In this document: positions 17,544 to 27,143 of the stretch, one piece after another
Layout of the letters: the number at the start of each line of letters is the position of its first letter
Numbering within the stretch: position 1 is the first letter of the stretch
NCBI GenBank assembly: GCA_015232555.1
Contig: JADFZJ010000005.1
Location: forward strand, 1 to 64,000
Origin: Desulfamplus sp.
GTDB lineage: Bacteria > Desulfobacterota > Desulfobacteria > Desulfobacterales > Desulfobacteraceae
Reading direction: 5' to 3'
DNA: 64,000 nucleotides
Translations under genes and position numbers: made by a program
Notes under the pieces: generated by a model
Told to the model about the DNA's origin: nothing
Seen by the model: the letters and a program-made list of their open reading frames with translations, nothing else
Databases searched by the model: none

Positions 17544-20500
17544 ATGAAAAAAAATAGTATATTGTACATTTTATGTCTTATTACTCTATCGCACTTCTCA
17601 ATGAGCAGTTCCAATGCAGTAGAAAATATTTTCTACATAGATGCATCTAACTATCCGTTTTCAGGACCATCAACAATTGTCAGCCTTGATGATGGTCTCT
17701 CTATGGCTGTTATTAACAGAGTATCTAAAAAAATATCTAAAATTAAACATGATCAGGTTGTCTTTGAAAGAGCCATTGAAAACTTTGAGCCATTCGATCT
17801 TCTTGCAATTAATGGTCAACTCTTTGTAAGCAGCAAGCAATCTGGTGAAGTGAGAGTATTATCGCAAATTGATTTTTCTTTAATGAAAATAATTTATGTA
17901 GATAAAAGCGTTAGTTACATGGTTTTATCATCAGACAGAACAAAAATTTTTGTCGCATCTTCTATTAGATCAGCAGACACAATACATATTATTGATGTGG
18001 CATCCAAAATAGTTCGATCCCCTCCTATTTATATTCCTGAACTGAATCAGGCAGACAAATTAGTTATAGGTAATGGCAAGCTGTTTGCGTCAAGCCAGAT
18101 ATCACCTTCAATCGTTGTTGTTGATGAAAAAAAACTTGAAAACGAAGTAATACAACTTAACTTTGGATTGATTCCAGATGACATGATAGTTACTGACAAA
18201 TATCTTTATCTCTCCTCTGTAGAAGAGAGCCTGATAAGAATTGTCGAGCTTAAAGATGATCTTAAAGAATCTGAAAAAATTAAGGATATTCATTTTATCG
18301 GCTCGCCCAGCAGTCCAAGCAGAATGATTTTTGATGGAAAACAGTATATTTATGCATTAAACAATGACAGGACAGGAAAAGTATTTCGTCTTGATATAAA
18401 TACAAATGAGTTTGATGATATATCTTGTTTTCAGTCTGGACACTGTTTTTATACAGGAGCAAAACCTGAAGATGGCGTTATTTCAAGAGACGGTAAAGTG
18501 CTCTATGTTTCCAATAACAGCGATGACAGCGTTACATACCATTATATATCAGGCAAGCTCTTTATTGAGCCAAGAACGATCACTGTAAAACCTTCTGATG
18601 ATTCAGGTTTTCAAACAGGTGGTAATACGACTCAAAAAGGTATTAAACTAAAAGCAGGCGGCGGCAGCGGCAGTTATATATGGTCAGCCCCTTATGGTAA
18701 GCTTTCATCATCATCAGGAGAAGAGGTATTTTTTACTCCTCCTTCAGATGAAGATATATATGAAGTAACTGTTACAGATGCAGATTCCCCAGCATCTCTT
18801 ACAGCAGAGGCAAAGATCATTGTGGTTAATATTCGTGTAACTCCTGAGCGTATTACAATGATGGATCAATCTCCTCAATTGTTCAATATTACTGGTGGAA
18901 CACCTCCTTACGAAATTTCTGCACTTCAAGGTGGAGTTGTTGAACACAGCCCTGGAGAATCGAGCTTTACATTTTCTCCTCCTGCAAAAGACGGCGTTTA
19001 CACAATCGAAGTTAAAGACCGAAATGAAGCAAAGGGTTATACAACAGTTGAATTTATTGGAGTTCCGCCTTTACCCGCAGATGCCTCAAGAGCTGCTATT
19101 ATTGTGGTAGGAGGACCTCCAACTGATAATATTATATGGTCTGAAGTCAGAGCTTCTGCTGAAAAATTATACTACGTATTAAATAAAAATAAAGGCTTTA
19201 GAAAAGAGGAAATTTATCTTCTCTCTCCAGTTGATATTGATATAGATTTAAACGGAGTTGCAGATATAAATATTATCCGCAATCCTAAAGCAGGTTTTGT
19301 TCAAAAAAAAGATGTTAAAGCAGCATTTGAATGGGCAGGCACTTTTAACAAATTAGATCAACCACTTTTCGTCTTTTTCCTTGGTCATGGCATTATAGAT
19401 GAGTTTATGCTCAATGATGATAAAAATAACCCTCAGTATAAGCATACGCTTACGGCTGCAAATCTAAAGCAATATATAGATGAGTATCAAAACGCTTCTG
19501 GCAGACAGGTTGTTATTGTTATGGATTCATGCCATTCAGGCTCTTTTATTGATGATCTCTCTGGTAAAAATAGAGCAGTTATCACAAGTACAGGATCTGA
19601 AAATTATGCCTTTTATACTTTAACTGAAAAAAAATCACTGCACTCATTTATCTCCTATTTTACAGATTTTTTATCCGGTGGGAGTAATTTTTTAGATTCA
19701 TATACTGAGGCTTGTAAAAAACTGAAAAACTTTTACAGGAAAGCACTCTGTGAAAATGAATCTGATGATACATATTTTCAAAATCCTCAATATGATGATA
19801 ATGGAGATAAGATTTATTTTGACTTTTTCATGGATACAACAAGCAGTCTTGATGGAGAGATGCTCAAAAAGATACAGATCAAAAATCTTAATAAAGAGCA
19901 GAATAGAAATCGTTTTGCTGATGCTTCAAGCATATTTGACTCAAACGTTTCTGATATGACTCTTTCTGTTGTCTCAATGAACAAACGTTCCGTAGATTTG
20001 TTTACTATTGGAAAGCCTGTCAGTTTAACAGCAACCGTTGGATCAGCACAAGGGGCTGTTAAAAATGTTTATGGAATACTAAAACCGCCCGGAATGGAAA
20101 ATATACCAGTTGTAGATGAAAATGGAGTTCCATACCGCTCATATCCACAGATAAAACTCTCAAAAACAGAAAAGTCAAAAGATTACAATATGACAGGTGA
20201 AGTGTGGGAAACAGAATGGAATGGTGCTGTATATAAGGGTTGTTATGAGATAAATTTTTATGCTGAATCTGAGAATGGCAGTATAACCTTTTCAGAACCG
20301 ATAGAGTTTGGAGTTTATGATCCATCTGCATTTGATCTACCTAAAACAAGCAGTATTGATCTGATCTTCAATGGTAATGAAAATAGCGGAGAATATTCAC
20401 CTGGCGACAGACTAAATATAAGTGTTATTGAACATCTAAATTGGGGATATGACCTTTATGTTGCACTTATTATGCCAGATGGGACATTTTTAAGTTTTTA

Positions 20501-20756
20501 TGATGCGATATCTGATTTAAATAAAGATTTAAATAAAATTTCTTTTTTTACAGCGGGAAATGAAGAAAGTGTTGTCAAATGGAAGGGAGAAAGGACTCAG
20601 GAGCACTATTTGACCGTTCTTGATTTTGAGATTCCAGTTGGTTTCCCAACTGGGCAATATTATTTCTATGCGGTAATGTCGCCGCAGATGAAAAATTTAT
20701 TTAATATAACAAATTATTGGAAATCGTCATACGGTTCGTTTGTTATTAAACCGTGA
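17544..20756 (+). CDS. Secreted caspase-fold (clan CD, C13/C14-like) peptidase with N-terminal propeller
   Basis: The predicted product is an exported cysteine peptidase. Start is ATG 17544 after AAGGTG; the longer frame upstream is non-coding. A signal peptide (NSILYILCLITLSHFSMSS) covers about residues 3-25. Residues 30-370 form repeated beta units like a YncE-type propeller. Two Ig-like segments rich in GGxxxY patterns follow (about 380-520). The catalytic domain spans about 525-760: the His is in FFLGHG (about 615) and the Cys in VMDSCHSGSF (about 662), the HG and DxCHSG signatures of metacaspase/legumain folds. The C-terminal 300 residues are beta-rich and unassigned. Likely cleaves after basic or Asn residues, but specificity is not visible. 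Confidence 0.8.
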   Translation: MKKNSILYILCLITLSHFSMSSSNAVENIFYIDASNYPFSGPSTIVSLDDGLSMAVINRVSKKISKIKHDQVVFERAIENFEPFDLLAINGQLFVSSKQSGEVRVLSQIDFSLMKIIYVDKSVSYMVLSSDRTKIFVASSIRSADTIHIIDVASKIVRSPPIYIPELNQADKLVIGNGKLFASSQISPSIVVVDEKKLENEVIQLNFGLIPDDMIVTDKYLYLSSVEESLIRIVELKDDLKESEKIKDIHFIGSPSSPSRMIFDGKQYIYALNNDRTGKVFRLDINTNEFDDISCFQSGHCFYTGAKPEDGVISRDGKVLYVSNNSDDSVTYHYISGKLFIEPRTITVKPSDDSGFQTGGNTTQKGIKLKAGGGSGSYIWSAPYGKLSSSSGEEVFFTPPSDEDIYEVTVTDADSPASLTAEAKIIVVNIRVTPERITMMDQSPQLFNITGGTPPYEISALQGGVVEHSPGESSFTFSPPAKDGVYTIEVKDRNEAKGYTTVEFIGVPPLPADASRAAIIVVGGPPTDNIIWSEVRASAEKLYYVLNKNKGFRKEEIYLLSPVDIDIDLNGVADINIIRNPKAGFVQKKDVKAAFEWAGTFNKLDQPLFVFFLGHGIIDEFMLNDDKNNPQYKHTLTAANLKQYIDEYQNASGRQVVIVMDSCHSGSFIDDLSGKNRAVITSTGSENYAFYTLTEKKSLHSFISYFTDFLSGGSNFLDSYTEACKKLKNFYRKALCENESDDTYFQNPQYDDNGDKIYFDFFMDTTSSLDGEMLKKIQIKNLNKEQNRNRFADASSIFDSNVSDMTLSVVSMNKRSVDLFTIGKPVSLTATVGSAQGAVKNVYGILKPPGMENIPVVDENGVPYRSYPQIKLSKTEKSKDYNMTGEVWETEWNGAVYKGCYEINFYAESENGSITFSEPIEFGVYDPSAFDLPKTSSIDLIFNGNENSGEYSPGDRLNISVIEHLNWGYDLYVALIMPDGTFLSFYDAISDLNKDLNKISFFTAGNEESVVKWKGERTQEHYLTVLDFEIPVGFPTGQYYFYAVMSPQMKNLFNITNYWKSSYGSFVIKP

Positions 20757-20843
20757 TGATTGGTGATATGAACCAGATAAATTTTCTCTTTCTAAAGTGA
20801 CCAGCGATTTATACAAAACCAATTGCCGAAAGTGAGGAAAATA

Positions 20844-21578
20844 ATGAGAATCGCTATATTTTCAGATATCCATTCCAATATGGAAGCTCTTCAGGCTTTT
20901 ATTGAGCACTCTTTAAAAAAGAGAATCGACCATTATATGTGTCTTGGTGATATTGTAGGATATGGTGCGAATCCTAATAGCTGTATAAAAATTTTGCAAA
21001 CCTTACCCTCTATGAATTTTATTCTTGGCAACCATGATAATGCGGCTGCAGGAGGCATTCATCAGATGAGAAGAGAAGCAGGAGAGGCTATTTCATGGAC
21101 AAAAATGAGGCTCTCTCCAAAAAGTATCGTTTTTCTTAAAAATCTTCGGGAAAATATTGCAGGTGACCACATGTTTTTTTGTCATGCAAATCCATGTGGT
21201 ACCTCAGACTGGTATTATATCTCTGAAAAATCTTTTATATCCCGTACTTTTTTTCTGACCGGAGCTAAAATTATTTTTGCAGGGCACACCCATGTAGCAG
21301 CAGTCATTACCCGCAAAAATTTCTTCTGTATCTATATCAGAAAACCAGGTGATGGTGCTGTTGTACCAACAGCAAGCCTAAACAGGCAGATATTCAACTG
21401 TGGCAGCATAGGGCAGCCCAGAGATGGTGATCCTCGAGCATCATATCTTATTTACGACACAAAAAAAAATGTTGTGGAGTTTCACAGAGTCGCTTATGAC
21501 CATGAGAGAGCTGCAAAAAAAATAGTAGATGCAGGTTTACCTGAAATGCTTGCATTAAGACTTGCAAGGGGGATGTAG
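20844..21578 (+). CDS. Metallophosphoesterase (calcineurin-like family)
   Basis: A cytoplasmic dinuclear-metal phosphoesterase of the YfcE/ApaH-like superfamily. Motifs appear in order: FSDIHSN (metal Asp and His), GDIVGYGANP, LGNHDNAA, CHANP and AGHTHVA. At 244 residues it is normal. ATG 20844 is preceded by GAGGAAAA and puts the first beta strand MRIAIF at the N-terminus; the TTG seven codons earlier is less likely. Substrate is unknown. It is an isolated gene between the secreted protease and transposon debris. Confidence 0.85.
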   Translation: MRIAIFSDIHSNMEALQAFIEHSLKKRIDHYMCLGDIVGYGANPNSCIKILQTLPSMNFILGNHDNAAAGGIHQMRREAGEAISWTKMRLSPKSIVFLKNLRENIAGDHMFFCHANPCGTSDWYYISEKSFISRTFFLTGAKIIFAGHTHVAAVITRKNFFCIYIRKPGDGAVVPTASLNRQIFNCGSIGQPRDGDPRASYLIYDTKKNVVEFHRVAYDHERAAKKIVDAGLPEMLALRLARGM

Positions 21579-21628
21579 CCGTTAAAATGTCCTATAACCT
21601 TTTAAAATAATTGAATAAAAAAATACTC

Positions 21629-21992
21629 TTAAAAAATACCCTCTCTTTGCCCTGAAAAATGCACCGCTTGAAATTTTTCAAGATACTTTTTTATTCTCTT
21701 CTGAACATTATTTATTTTGTCTTCTATAGCTCTTATAACTAAATATGCAATTTTAGTATTATTTATAATAGCATTGATATTAAAACTTTGTTATCAATGA
21801 GCTTTGCGCCTCTTCAATAGTAAGCTCTATCTTCGCAGGTGAGGTAAACAAAGTCAGTTTCACCTCTCTTGCTGTCTTCTCTCTAAAAACAGCTCTTCTC
21901 ATTTCTACGGCTGCCAGCCCTGATACAATCATGTTGTCGTGTTTCCTGCTTCCAGTTGACGAAAAACCATAAGGGGTAGGCTCTCCATACAT
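21629..21992 (-). pseudogene. Small frameshifted gene of unknown family
   Basis: A 70-codon minus-strand frame (21780-21992, starting MYGEPTPYGFSSTGSRKHD) stops at LITKF. An adjoining frame of about 48 codons continues with protein-like, charged sequence (IRAIEDKINNVQKRIKKYL) to a TAA at 21629-21631 and has no start of its own. One frameshift near 21780 would join them into about 120 residues. The 5' end abuts the second MITE-like copy at 22021. I do not recognise the family; it may instead be an intact 70-residue gene. Confidence 0.35.
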
Positions 21993-22020
21993 TGGAGTAT
22001 GAGACCTTTGATAACTCTTA

Positions 22021-22130
22021 GAGCCTGTTTAAAAATTATATGTAACATGTAAAAATCTTTGCTCACGAACCAATATAGAGCCAAAAGAACCTTTTATGAC
22101 TCCAGCAGATTCTACACAGTAATCCATTAA
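22021..22130 (-). repeat. MITE-like element, half copy 2 (inverted relative to copy 1)
   Basis: These 110 bp are the reverse complement of 380-489 with a single base difference. Only the right half of the 215-bp element is present, joined to transposase-like sequence that reads through it to a stop. This suggests that both copies derive from the end of one larger insertion sequence. Confidence 0.8.
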
Positions 22131-23037
22131 GCCAGACTGTTTGAGAACTGTCCGCAGCGTATTGCGGCTGACATGACGTCCCAGCGTGTCGGCAACCCGA
22201 TGTGCCTGAGTTTTTTCGGGGGGGGGGGCCTCCAGCCGTGACCGCTCAGCTCAATTGATGGTCTGCTGTTGATGACCACATCAACCAGTTCTACTCGCTC
22301 CCTCTGGTCAAAAGGGTCGATGCCATTAAGTTAAGGCTAAAAGTATGATAATATGATATAAATTAAGTAATTATCATAAATTAAAGGATTGGAAAATGAA
22401 AAAAAATCCATTGAAGAGAGTAGAAAATTATTGAGCAGCAATGAATTTAAAGAAGATCACCGTTCTGGGAAAAAGTTTTTTACTCGTGATCGAGTATTAA
22501 CATTTTATAGATTAGCCCCGTTAATTTTACAAAAGAGTGTAAAGTGAACGCAGCTTATATTGAATGAATTCACATCGTTTTTTGATCTAAAACCAGTAAT
22601 CAATAGTGCATTTACTCAAAGCAGATTTCATTTAATGACATACAGCATTTTATAGAATTAAATAAAAAGGCAATAGTAGATGTATTATATGGGAATGAAG
22701 AATATAAGAAATATAAAGGAAAACTCCGCCTTTTATCAATAGACGGTTCAAAAGTGATATCGCCAAATGAGAAAGATATAATCAAAGAGTTTGGTGCAAT
22801 AAGTTATACCAATGGTAAAGACGGAGAAATATTAGGAGCAAAGGCTCAAGGCACAGCATCTGTAATGTATGATGTGTTGAACAAGAAATTCGCTTAACTT
22901 AATGGCATTGGGCATCCACCAGTATGGCGGTATTCAAGACTCGTTGGCCATAACTGATTGTAACGCCGAACCCAATCCATTAGGTTCTGGCATTACGACC
23001 AATTATGCTCGCCCAATCGGTGGCGTTGCTGTTTTAC
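22029..23037 (-). pseudogene. Transposase remnant with HTH (IS630-like), split by an IS4-like element
   Basis: Outside the nested element the minus strand reads a broken frame. Before the insertion (22909-23037) it carries VTISYGQRVLNTAILVDA. After it (22029-22319) come HDPFDQRERVELVDVV and, one frame away, TQAHRVADTLGRHVSRN, an HTH-like segment, then VLKQSGLMDYC and a stop at 22029-22031. An 11-base G run (22218-22228) sits exactly at the frame change. The 22130-22320 part is visibly richer in G+C than its surroundings, consistent with acquisition. The IS630-like label rests on the HTH pattern only. Confidence 0.45.
22320..22908 (+). mobile_element. Internally deleted IS4-like element with intact ends
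   Basis: Perfect 16-bp terminal inverted repeats ATGCCATTAAGTTAAG (22320-22335) and its complement (22893-22908) bound a 589-bp element. Inside, a plus-strand transposase frame broken by stops and shifts reads EFKEDHRSGKKFFTRDRVL, then LRLLSIDGSKVISPNEKD with the first catalytic Asp of IS4 transposases, then IIKEFGAISYTNG. It ends at a TAA next to the right repeat. The region for the other catalytic residues is missing. I see no target duplication. Confidence 0.75.
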
Positions 23038-23088
23038 ACTACTTTTCCGTTAAACTGAAACTGTAAATCTCATTCTGATTTGAGTTTA
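23038..23088. repeat. 51-bp exact direct repeat, copy 2
   Basis: Identical to 3044-3094. It ends 3 bp before the stop of the secreted protein gene, at the edge of the transposon debris. Confidence 0.85.
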
Positions 23089-23090
23089 GA

Positions 23091-24053
23091 TCAATGTAAT
23101 ACAGCTTTAGGTGATAGGTAAAGCGAGCTGTATTCTGTAATTTTATATATACCGCACACTTTTTTTACAGTTGCTGGTCTTGCACTGTCTGCCCCAAGAG
23201 TCTCTACAAACAGTTTGATTCTTACCAATCCGTCACCTCCTGAAGCATAGCTGTAAGGGTTGGTGAACATGTTAAGCACATATGGATGTCCAGATGGAGT
23301 ATATGAATTGGTTGGAGATGCTCCTTTAAAATAGATCAATGGAAGGAATGGATAGCTTTTCATGTTCTCTGTCAATCTACTGATACTTGCACTATTAATG
23401 ATTTTCCCATCATAACTTCCTTCTGCTGTTGAATCTGATATCAATGGGTCAGTACTGGCAGCACTTAAGCACATTCTCCCTACAATGGCATCTTTCTGAT
23501 AGATTCTCATGGCAAGAATCATCATCGCCACTCCCCCTTGAGGTGTGCTGGCGATTTGATTCTGAAGTGCCAAAAATTCATCAAGAGTGTTAGGCATACT
23601 GCTCAGAGTAATTCTTGTTAAGGATTCAGCCTCACTATATTCAGACTCATTTATAACGCCTGATATCTGGTCTGTCACTGGTTTAGGCACAAGTGCCATA
23701 ACTTGATCAACAGTTCCGATCTCCAAAACACACTGGTTGGAGAGCGGACCGATATAGACAATCTTTGTTTGATAACTCTGTACAGCGGCTAAAATTACAT
23801 TTGTATCTGAATAGTATCTAAAAGAAAGAAAATCATAAACAACCGACTCTGCATGTGGTGATACAAAATCAGGAAAAGCTCGCTCTAACCAGTCATAGAT
23901 TGTGTTGATATCAGTTATCTGTTGGGAAGTCAGAGCACCCTGAGGGGGGGTGTTCATCAGCCAATCATCAATACAGCCGGCACTTACAGCTACGGACTGT
24001 CCAATAATTATCAGAAATACCATAAATTTGACCATCGTTTTTCTAAAAAGCAT
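23091..24053 (-). CDS. Secreted protein of unknown family
   Basis: The 320-residue product starts with a clear signal peptide (KFMVFLIIIGQSVAVSAG, cut near residue 26) and a Cys right after it (GCIDDW). The Cys suggests either a disulfide or lipid attachment, although the preceding SAG is not an ideal lipobox. AAGGAGG precedes the ATG. The N-terminal third resembles a small domain found before secreted hydrolases (DINTIYDWLERAFPDF). The middle contains MPNTLDEFLALQNQIASTP and GGVAMMILAMRIYQKD, then Tyr/Pro/Gly-rich sequence. I cannot assign a function. It is probably monocistronic: the next minus-strand gene downstream is dead, and IorB lies upstream behind a 277-bp gap in which I recognise nothing. 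Confidence 0.65.
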   Translation of the reverse strand: MLFRKTMVKFMVFLIIIGQSVAVSAGCIDDWLMNTPPQGALTSQQITDINTIYDWLERAFPDFVSPHAESVVYDFLSFRYYSDTNVILAAVQSYQTKIVYIGPLSNQCVLEIGTVDQVMALVPKPVTDQISGVINESEYSEAESLTRITLSSMPNTLDEFLALQNQIASTPQGGVAMMILAMRIYQKDAIVGRMCLSAASTDPLISDSTAEGSYDGKIINSASISRLTENMKSYPFLPLIYFKGASPTNSYTPSGHPYVLNMFTNPYSYASGGDGLVRIKLFVETLGADSARPATVKKVCGIYKITEYSSLYLSPKAVLH

Positions 24054-24330
24054 TGTGAACCTCCTTCAATTTTGTTGTTTGTTGTTAAACCTTCTCCTGC
24101 TATCTATTATTTATTCATGTTACACCACTTACTTAACAAACCATATATAGTTTCTGATTCTAATGTTTTTGTGGTTAGCCGCCGTTCCAAGGAATTGAAA
24201 CTAAAATAAGGAAACTATGTAACTAATTTTGATTGTATTTTAGCACGAAATTACACTAATATTCGCAGCAAATACCCAAGAGTTTGCCTAAACCACAAAA
24301 CAAATCAGAATCAGCAACTATTTATTAACA

Positions 24331-24936
24331 TTATTGCATAGAGCAGCAGTCAACCGCCGCATCAAAACCTAAATTAAAAGCCTTTATATTCATATCAGCA
24401 AATCCCTTTTTGGTTCTAAGTTTTATAGCCTCTTCTACTGTCTCACGAGTAAGAGGAAGAACATTTGATTGAACCAAAGCACCCACCAGCACAATATTGA
24501 GCGTCATTGAGCTTCCAGCCTCTTTGGCAAGTTTCATGGCATCAAATGCAATAAGAGCTGGAGTTCTTTGGCGGATAAGAGAGACCATATCATCAATCTC
24601 AGGATAGATCCCTTTTCCAATTGCCACAGTAAATGGTGGAACAGGAGAGAGGCTTGTGATGACTTTTGTGTTTGAGTTACATCTATTCATTGCACGAAGT
24701 GTCTCAGAAGGTTCAAAACCCAAAAGAACATCAGCCTCGCCATCAGAAATAATGGTACTTTGTGCATCGCCAAATATAATTGCAGACTCAACAACTCCGC
24801 CTCGCTGTGCCATTCCATGAATTTCACTCATACGCACAGGCACACCAGCTAAAAGTGCTGCCTCTCCAAGCACTTTGGAGGCTAATAGATTTCCCTGCCC
24901 TCCAACTGCTACAATAATCAATCTTTTAGTATCCAT
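24331..24936 (-). CDS. iorB: Indolepyruvate:ferredoxin oxidoreductase, beta subunit
   Basis: IorB is the gamma-type (POR_N/catalytic) partner of IorA in the ferredoxin-linked oxidation of aryl-2-oxoacids to aryl-acetyl-CoA, a route of aromatic amino acid breakdown in anaerobes. The signature VAVGGQGNLLASKVLGEAAL opens the protein, followed by EIHGMAQRGGVVES and the LLGFEPSET block. At 201 residues it is normal. It follows iorA by 21 bp on the same strand, so the two subunits form one operon. Confidence 0.92.
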   Translation of the reverse strand: MDTKRLIIVAVGGQGNLLASKVLGEAALLAGVPVRMSEIHGMAQRGGVVESAIIFGDAQSTIISDGEADVLLGFEPSETLRAMNRCNSNTKVITSLSPVPPFTVAIGKGIYPEIDDMVSLIRQRTPALIAFDAMKLAKEAGSSMTLNIVLVGALVQSNVLPLTRETVEEAIKLRTKKGFADMNIKAFNLGFDAAVDCCSMQ

Positions 24937-24957
24937 ATTTTATAAAATCCTTTTGAT

Positions 24958-26991
24958 TTACTCTCTGTTTTTCAACGGCATAATGGCATTTTCAGGGCAT
25001 ATCTGGGCACAGACAGCACAGCCGACACAAGTATCAGCATCAATTTTTACACGACCTTTTTCAATATAAAAAGATGGGCAGGCAATCGTGTCAATGCAGT
25101 CTCTGTGATCTACACACTTAGCTGTAACATGAAATGGTCTTGGTTTTAAAATTTTGATGCTTTTGGCAAATAGAGCACATGGCTCTTGAGAGATGATAAC
25201 TGAGACACCTTTGAACGCAAGAGCCTCTTTAATCGCTTCAATGCTCTTTCTAACCTTAAATGGCTTTATAATAGTAATATGCTCAACGCCAATTGCCCTT
25301 ACCAAATTTTCTATTGAGATAGATTTGTATCCTTCAAAATTCATGCGAGTCATATCAACCCCTGGATTTGGCTGATGTCCTGTCATAGCTGTAATTCCAT
25401 TATCCAATATCACCAATGTAAAATTGTGGTTATTGAAAACAGCATTTACAAGACCAGTAATGCCAGAGTGAAAAAATGTAGAATCTCCGATAAAGGAGAC
25501 AACTTTATGGTCAGTTGCCTTTGAAAAACCGCAGGAGCTGCTGACAGATGCACCCATGCAGATTACAAAATCTCCAGTTGAAAGAGGCGGAAGAAATCCA
25601 AGCGTGTAACAGCCAATATCTGAAGGATAGATAACATCCATACCCTCAGCAGCCTTTTTAATCTCATAGAATGTAGCCCTATGTGAACAGCCAGAACAGA
25701 GATTTGGTGGACGCTGCGGAATATCTGGTATCCCTTTTGTATCTACTGGTTTAACAGGTGTATAATCAGTCTTACAATTTCCTGCTTGAGAAGAGTTTGT
25801 CCTAAAATAATCAATACCAAAGAAAGAGGCGATTTTTTGTCTTACCATTGCAGGGTCAAACTCATAGAGCCTTGAGAATAGCGTATCTTGGTCTGCTGGT
25901 AAGAGACACCCGTCTGTCTGCTCGCTTGAAGCAGAGACACAAGGAGGGGCAACCTCATCAACATTTTTCCCTTTTATCGGAATTACAATCCCAGCCTCTT
26001 GTGCAAACGCTTTTACAGCCTCCTCCATAAACGGCTCGCCCTCTTCAATCACAAGAATCTTTTCGCACTCTTTTGCAAACGCTTTGATAAGATTTCCCGG
26101 CATTGGGTTTGAAAAGCCGATACGCAAAATCTTAGTTTTATCTTGAATGGCTAAATCCTTTACAGCATCTGAGGCATAAAGAAAACTTACGCCGTTGCAG
26201 ATAATTCCAAACTTCCCCTTGTCTGTTTGTGTAGTTGTGCACCTGCAAGCAGTATTGCTGTTACAAGAGCTTTTTGAGTCCACAATAAAATTATGAATTG
26301 AGGACTCTGACAGTTCAGAGGCTTTTTTAAGATTTGCAAGAAGTTTGACATGAAGTTTACGAGATACTGCAGGCACAGTTACATAGCTCATTGGGTCCCG
26401 TTCAAAAATGCCCTTTGTCTTTCTCTCTCGAATTTTACCTATTTTTACAAACGCAGTTGAGTGGTTGATTCTTGTTGTGGTTCTTAGAATAACCGGCTCT
26501 TGCAAAATCTCTGAAAGCTCAAACGCTGCAATAGTCATCTCTTTTGCTTCACTAACAGAAGATGGCTCAAGCATGGGAAGCCCTGCAAGTTTAGCGTAAT
26601 AACGGTTATCTTGCTCGTTCTGACTTGAAAACATAGCTGGATCATCGGCTGTTAGAATCACCATGCCGGCTTTTACTCCAATGTAAGCTAACGTCATTAA
26701 AGGGTCTGCTGCAACATTAAGCCCAACATGTTTCATCATGCACATTGTTCTCAATCCTGAATTTGCCGCTGCTGCTGCAACCTCCATCGCAACTTTTTCG
26801 TTTGTGCTGTATTCAAAATAGAGGTCTGTCTCTTTGGAAATCTGAAAGAGATTTAAAGATAACTCGGAAGATGGTGTTCCAGGATAAGTTGTAGCAAAGG
26901 CAACTCCAGCTTCAATTGCACCTCTTGCAATTGCTTCGTTACCTAAAAGCATTATCTCTTCACCTGTTTTGTCGATCAATAGTTTATGCAT
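24958..26991 (-). CDS. iorA: Indolepyruvate:ferredoxin oxidoreductase, alpha subunit
   Basis: IorA binds thiamine diphosphate and Fe-S clusters. The N-terminal pyrimidine-binding part shows TYPGTPSSELS and NEKVAMEVAAAAA. The TPP domain has FCSGCSH-like LCSGCSHRATF, DIGCYTLG, and GDSTFFHSGITGLVNAV with ILDNGITAMTGHQPNPG. The C-terminus has CVDHRDCIDTIACP and a ferredoxin motif CVGCAVCAQICPENAI. At 677 residues it is longer than many homologues, with extra sequence around residues 330-410. The upstream 152-bp gap separates it from the megasynthase on the same strand. Confidence 0.93.
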   Translation of the reverse strand: MHKLLIDKTGEEIMLLGNEAIARGAIEAGVAFATTYPGTPSSELSLNLFQISKETDLYFEYSTNEKVAMEVAAAAANSGLRTMCMMKHVGLNVAADPLMTLAYIGVKAGMVILTADDPAMFSSQNEQDNRYYAKLAGLPMLEPSSVSEAKEMTIAAFELSEILQEPVILRTTTRINHSTAFVKIGKIRERKTKGIFERDPMSYVTVPAVSRKLHVKLLANLKKASELSESSIHNFIVDSKSSCNSNTACRCTTTQTDKGKFGIICNGVSFLYASDAVKDLAIQDKTKILRIGFSNPMPGNLIKAFAKECEKILVIEEGEPFMEEAVKAFAQEAGIVIPIKGKNVDEVAPPCVSASSEQTDGCLLPADQDTLFSRLYEFDPAMVRQKIASFFGIDYFRTNSSQAGNCKTDYTPVKPVDTKGIPDIPQRPPNLCSGCSHRATFYEIKKAAEGMDVIYPSDIGCYTLGFLPPLSTGDFVICMGASVSSSCGFSKATDHKVVSFIGDSTFFHSGITGLVNAVFNNHNFTLVILDNGITAMTGHQPNPGVDMTRMNFEGYKSISIENLVRAIGVEHITIIKPFKVRKSIEAIKEALAFKGVSVIISQEPCALFAKSIKILKPRPFHVTAKCVDHRDCIDTIACPSFYIEKGRVKIDADTCVGCAVCAQICPENAIMPLKNRE

Positions 26992-27143
26992 ATCGTTTTT
27001 ATAGTTCCTTGTTTTGTTGATTAAAACCGACCTGTTTTATCTCAATCTTTACCTAATTTTTAAAAAAGAGTTGAGCATAAAGTAATTTGCATCTTATAGC
27101 CTATCAAAAAGGCTCACTCAAGGCAATTTATAACACTCTTCTT

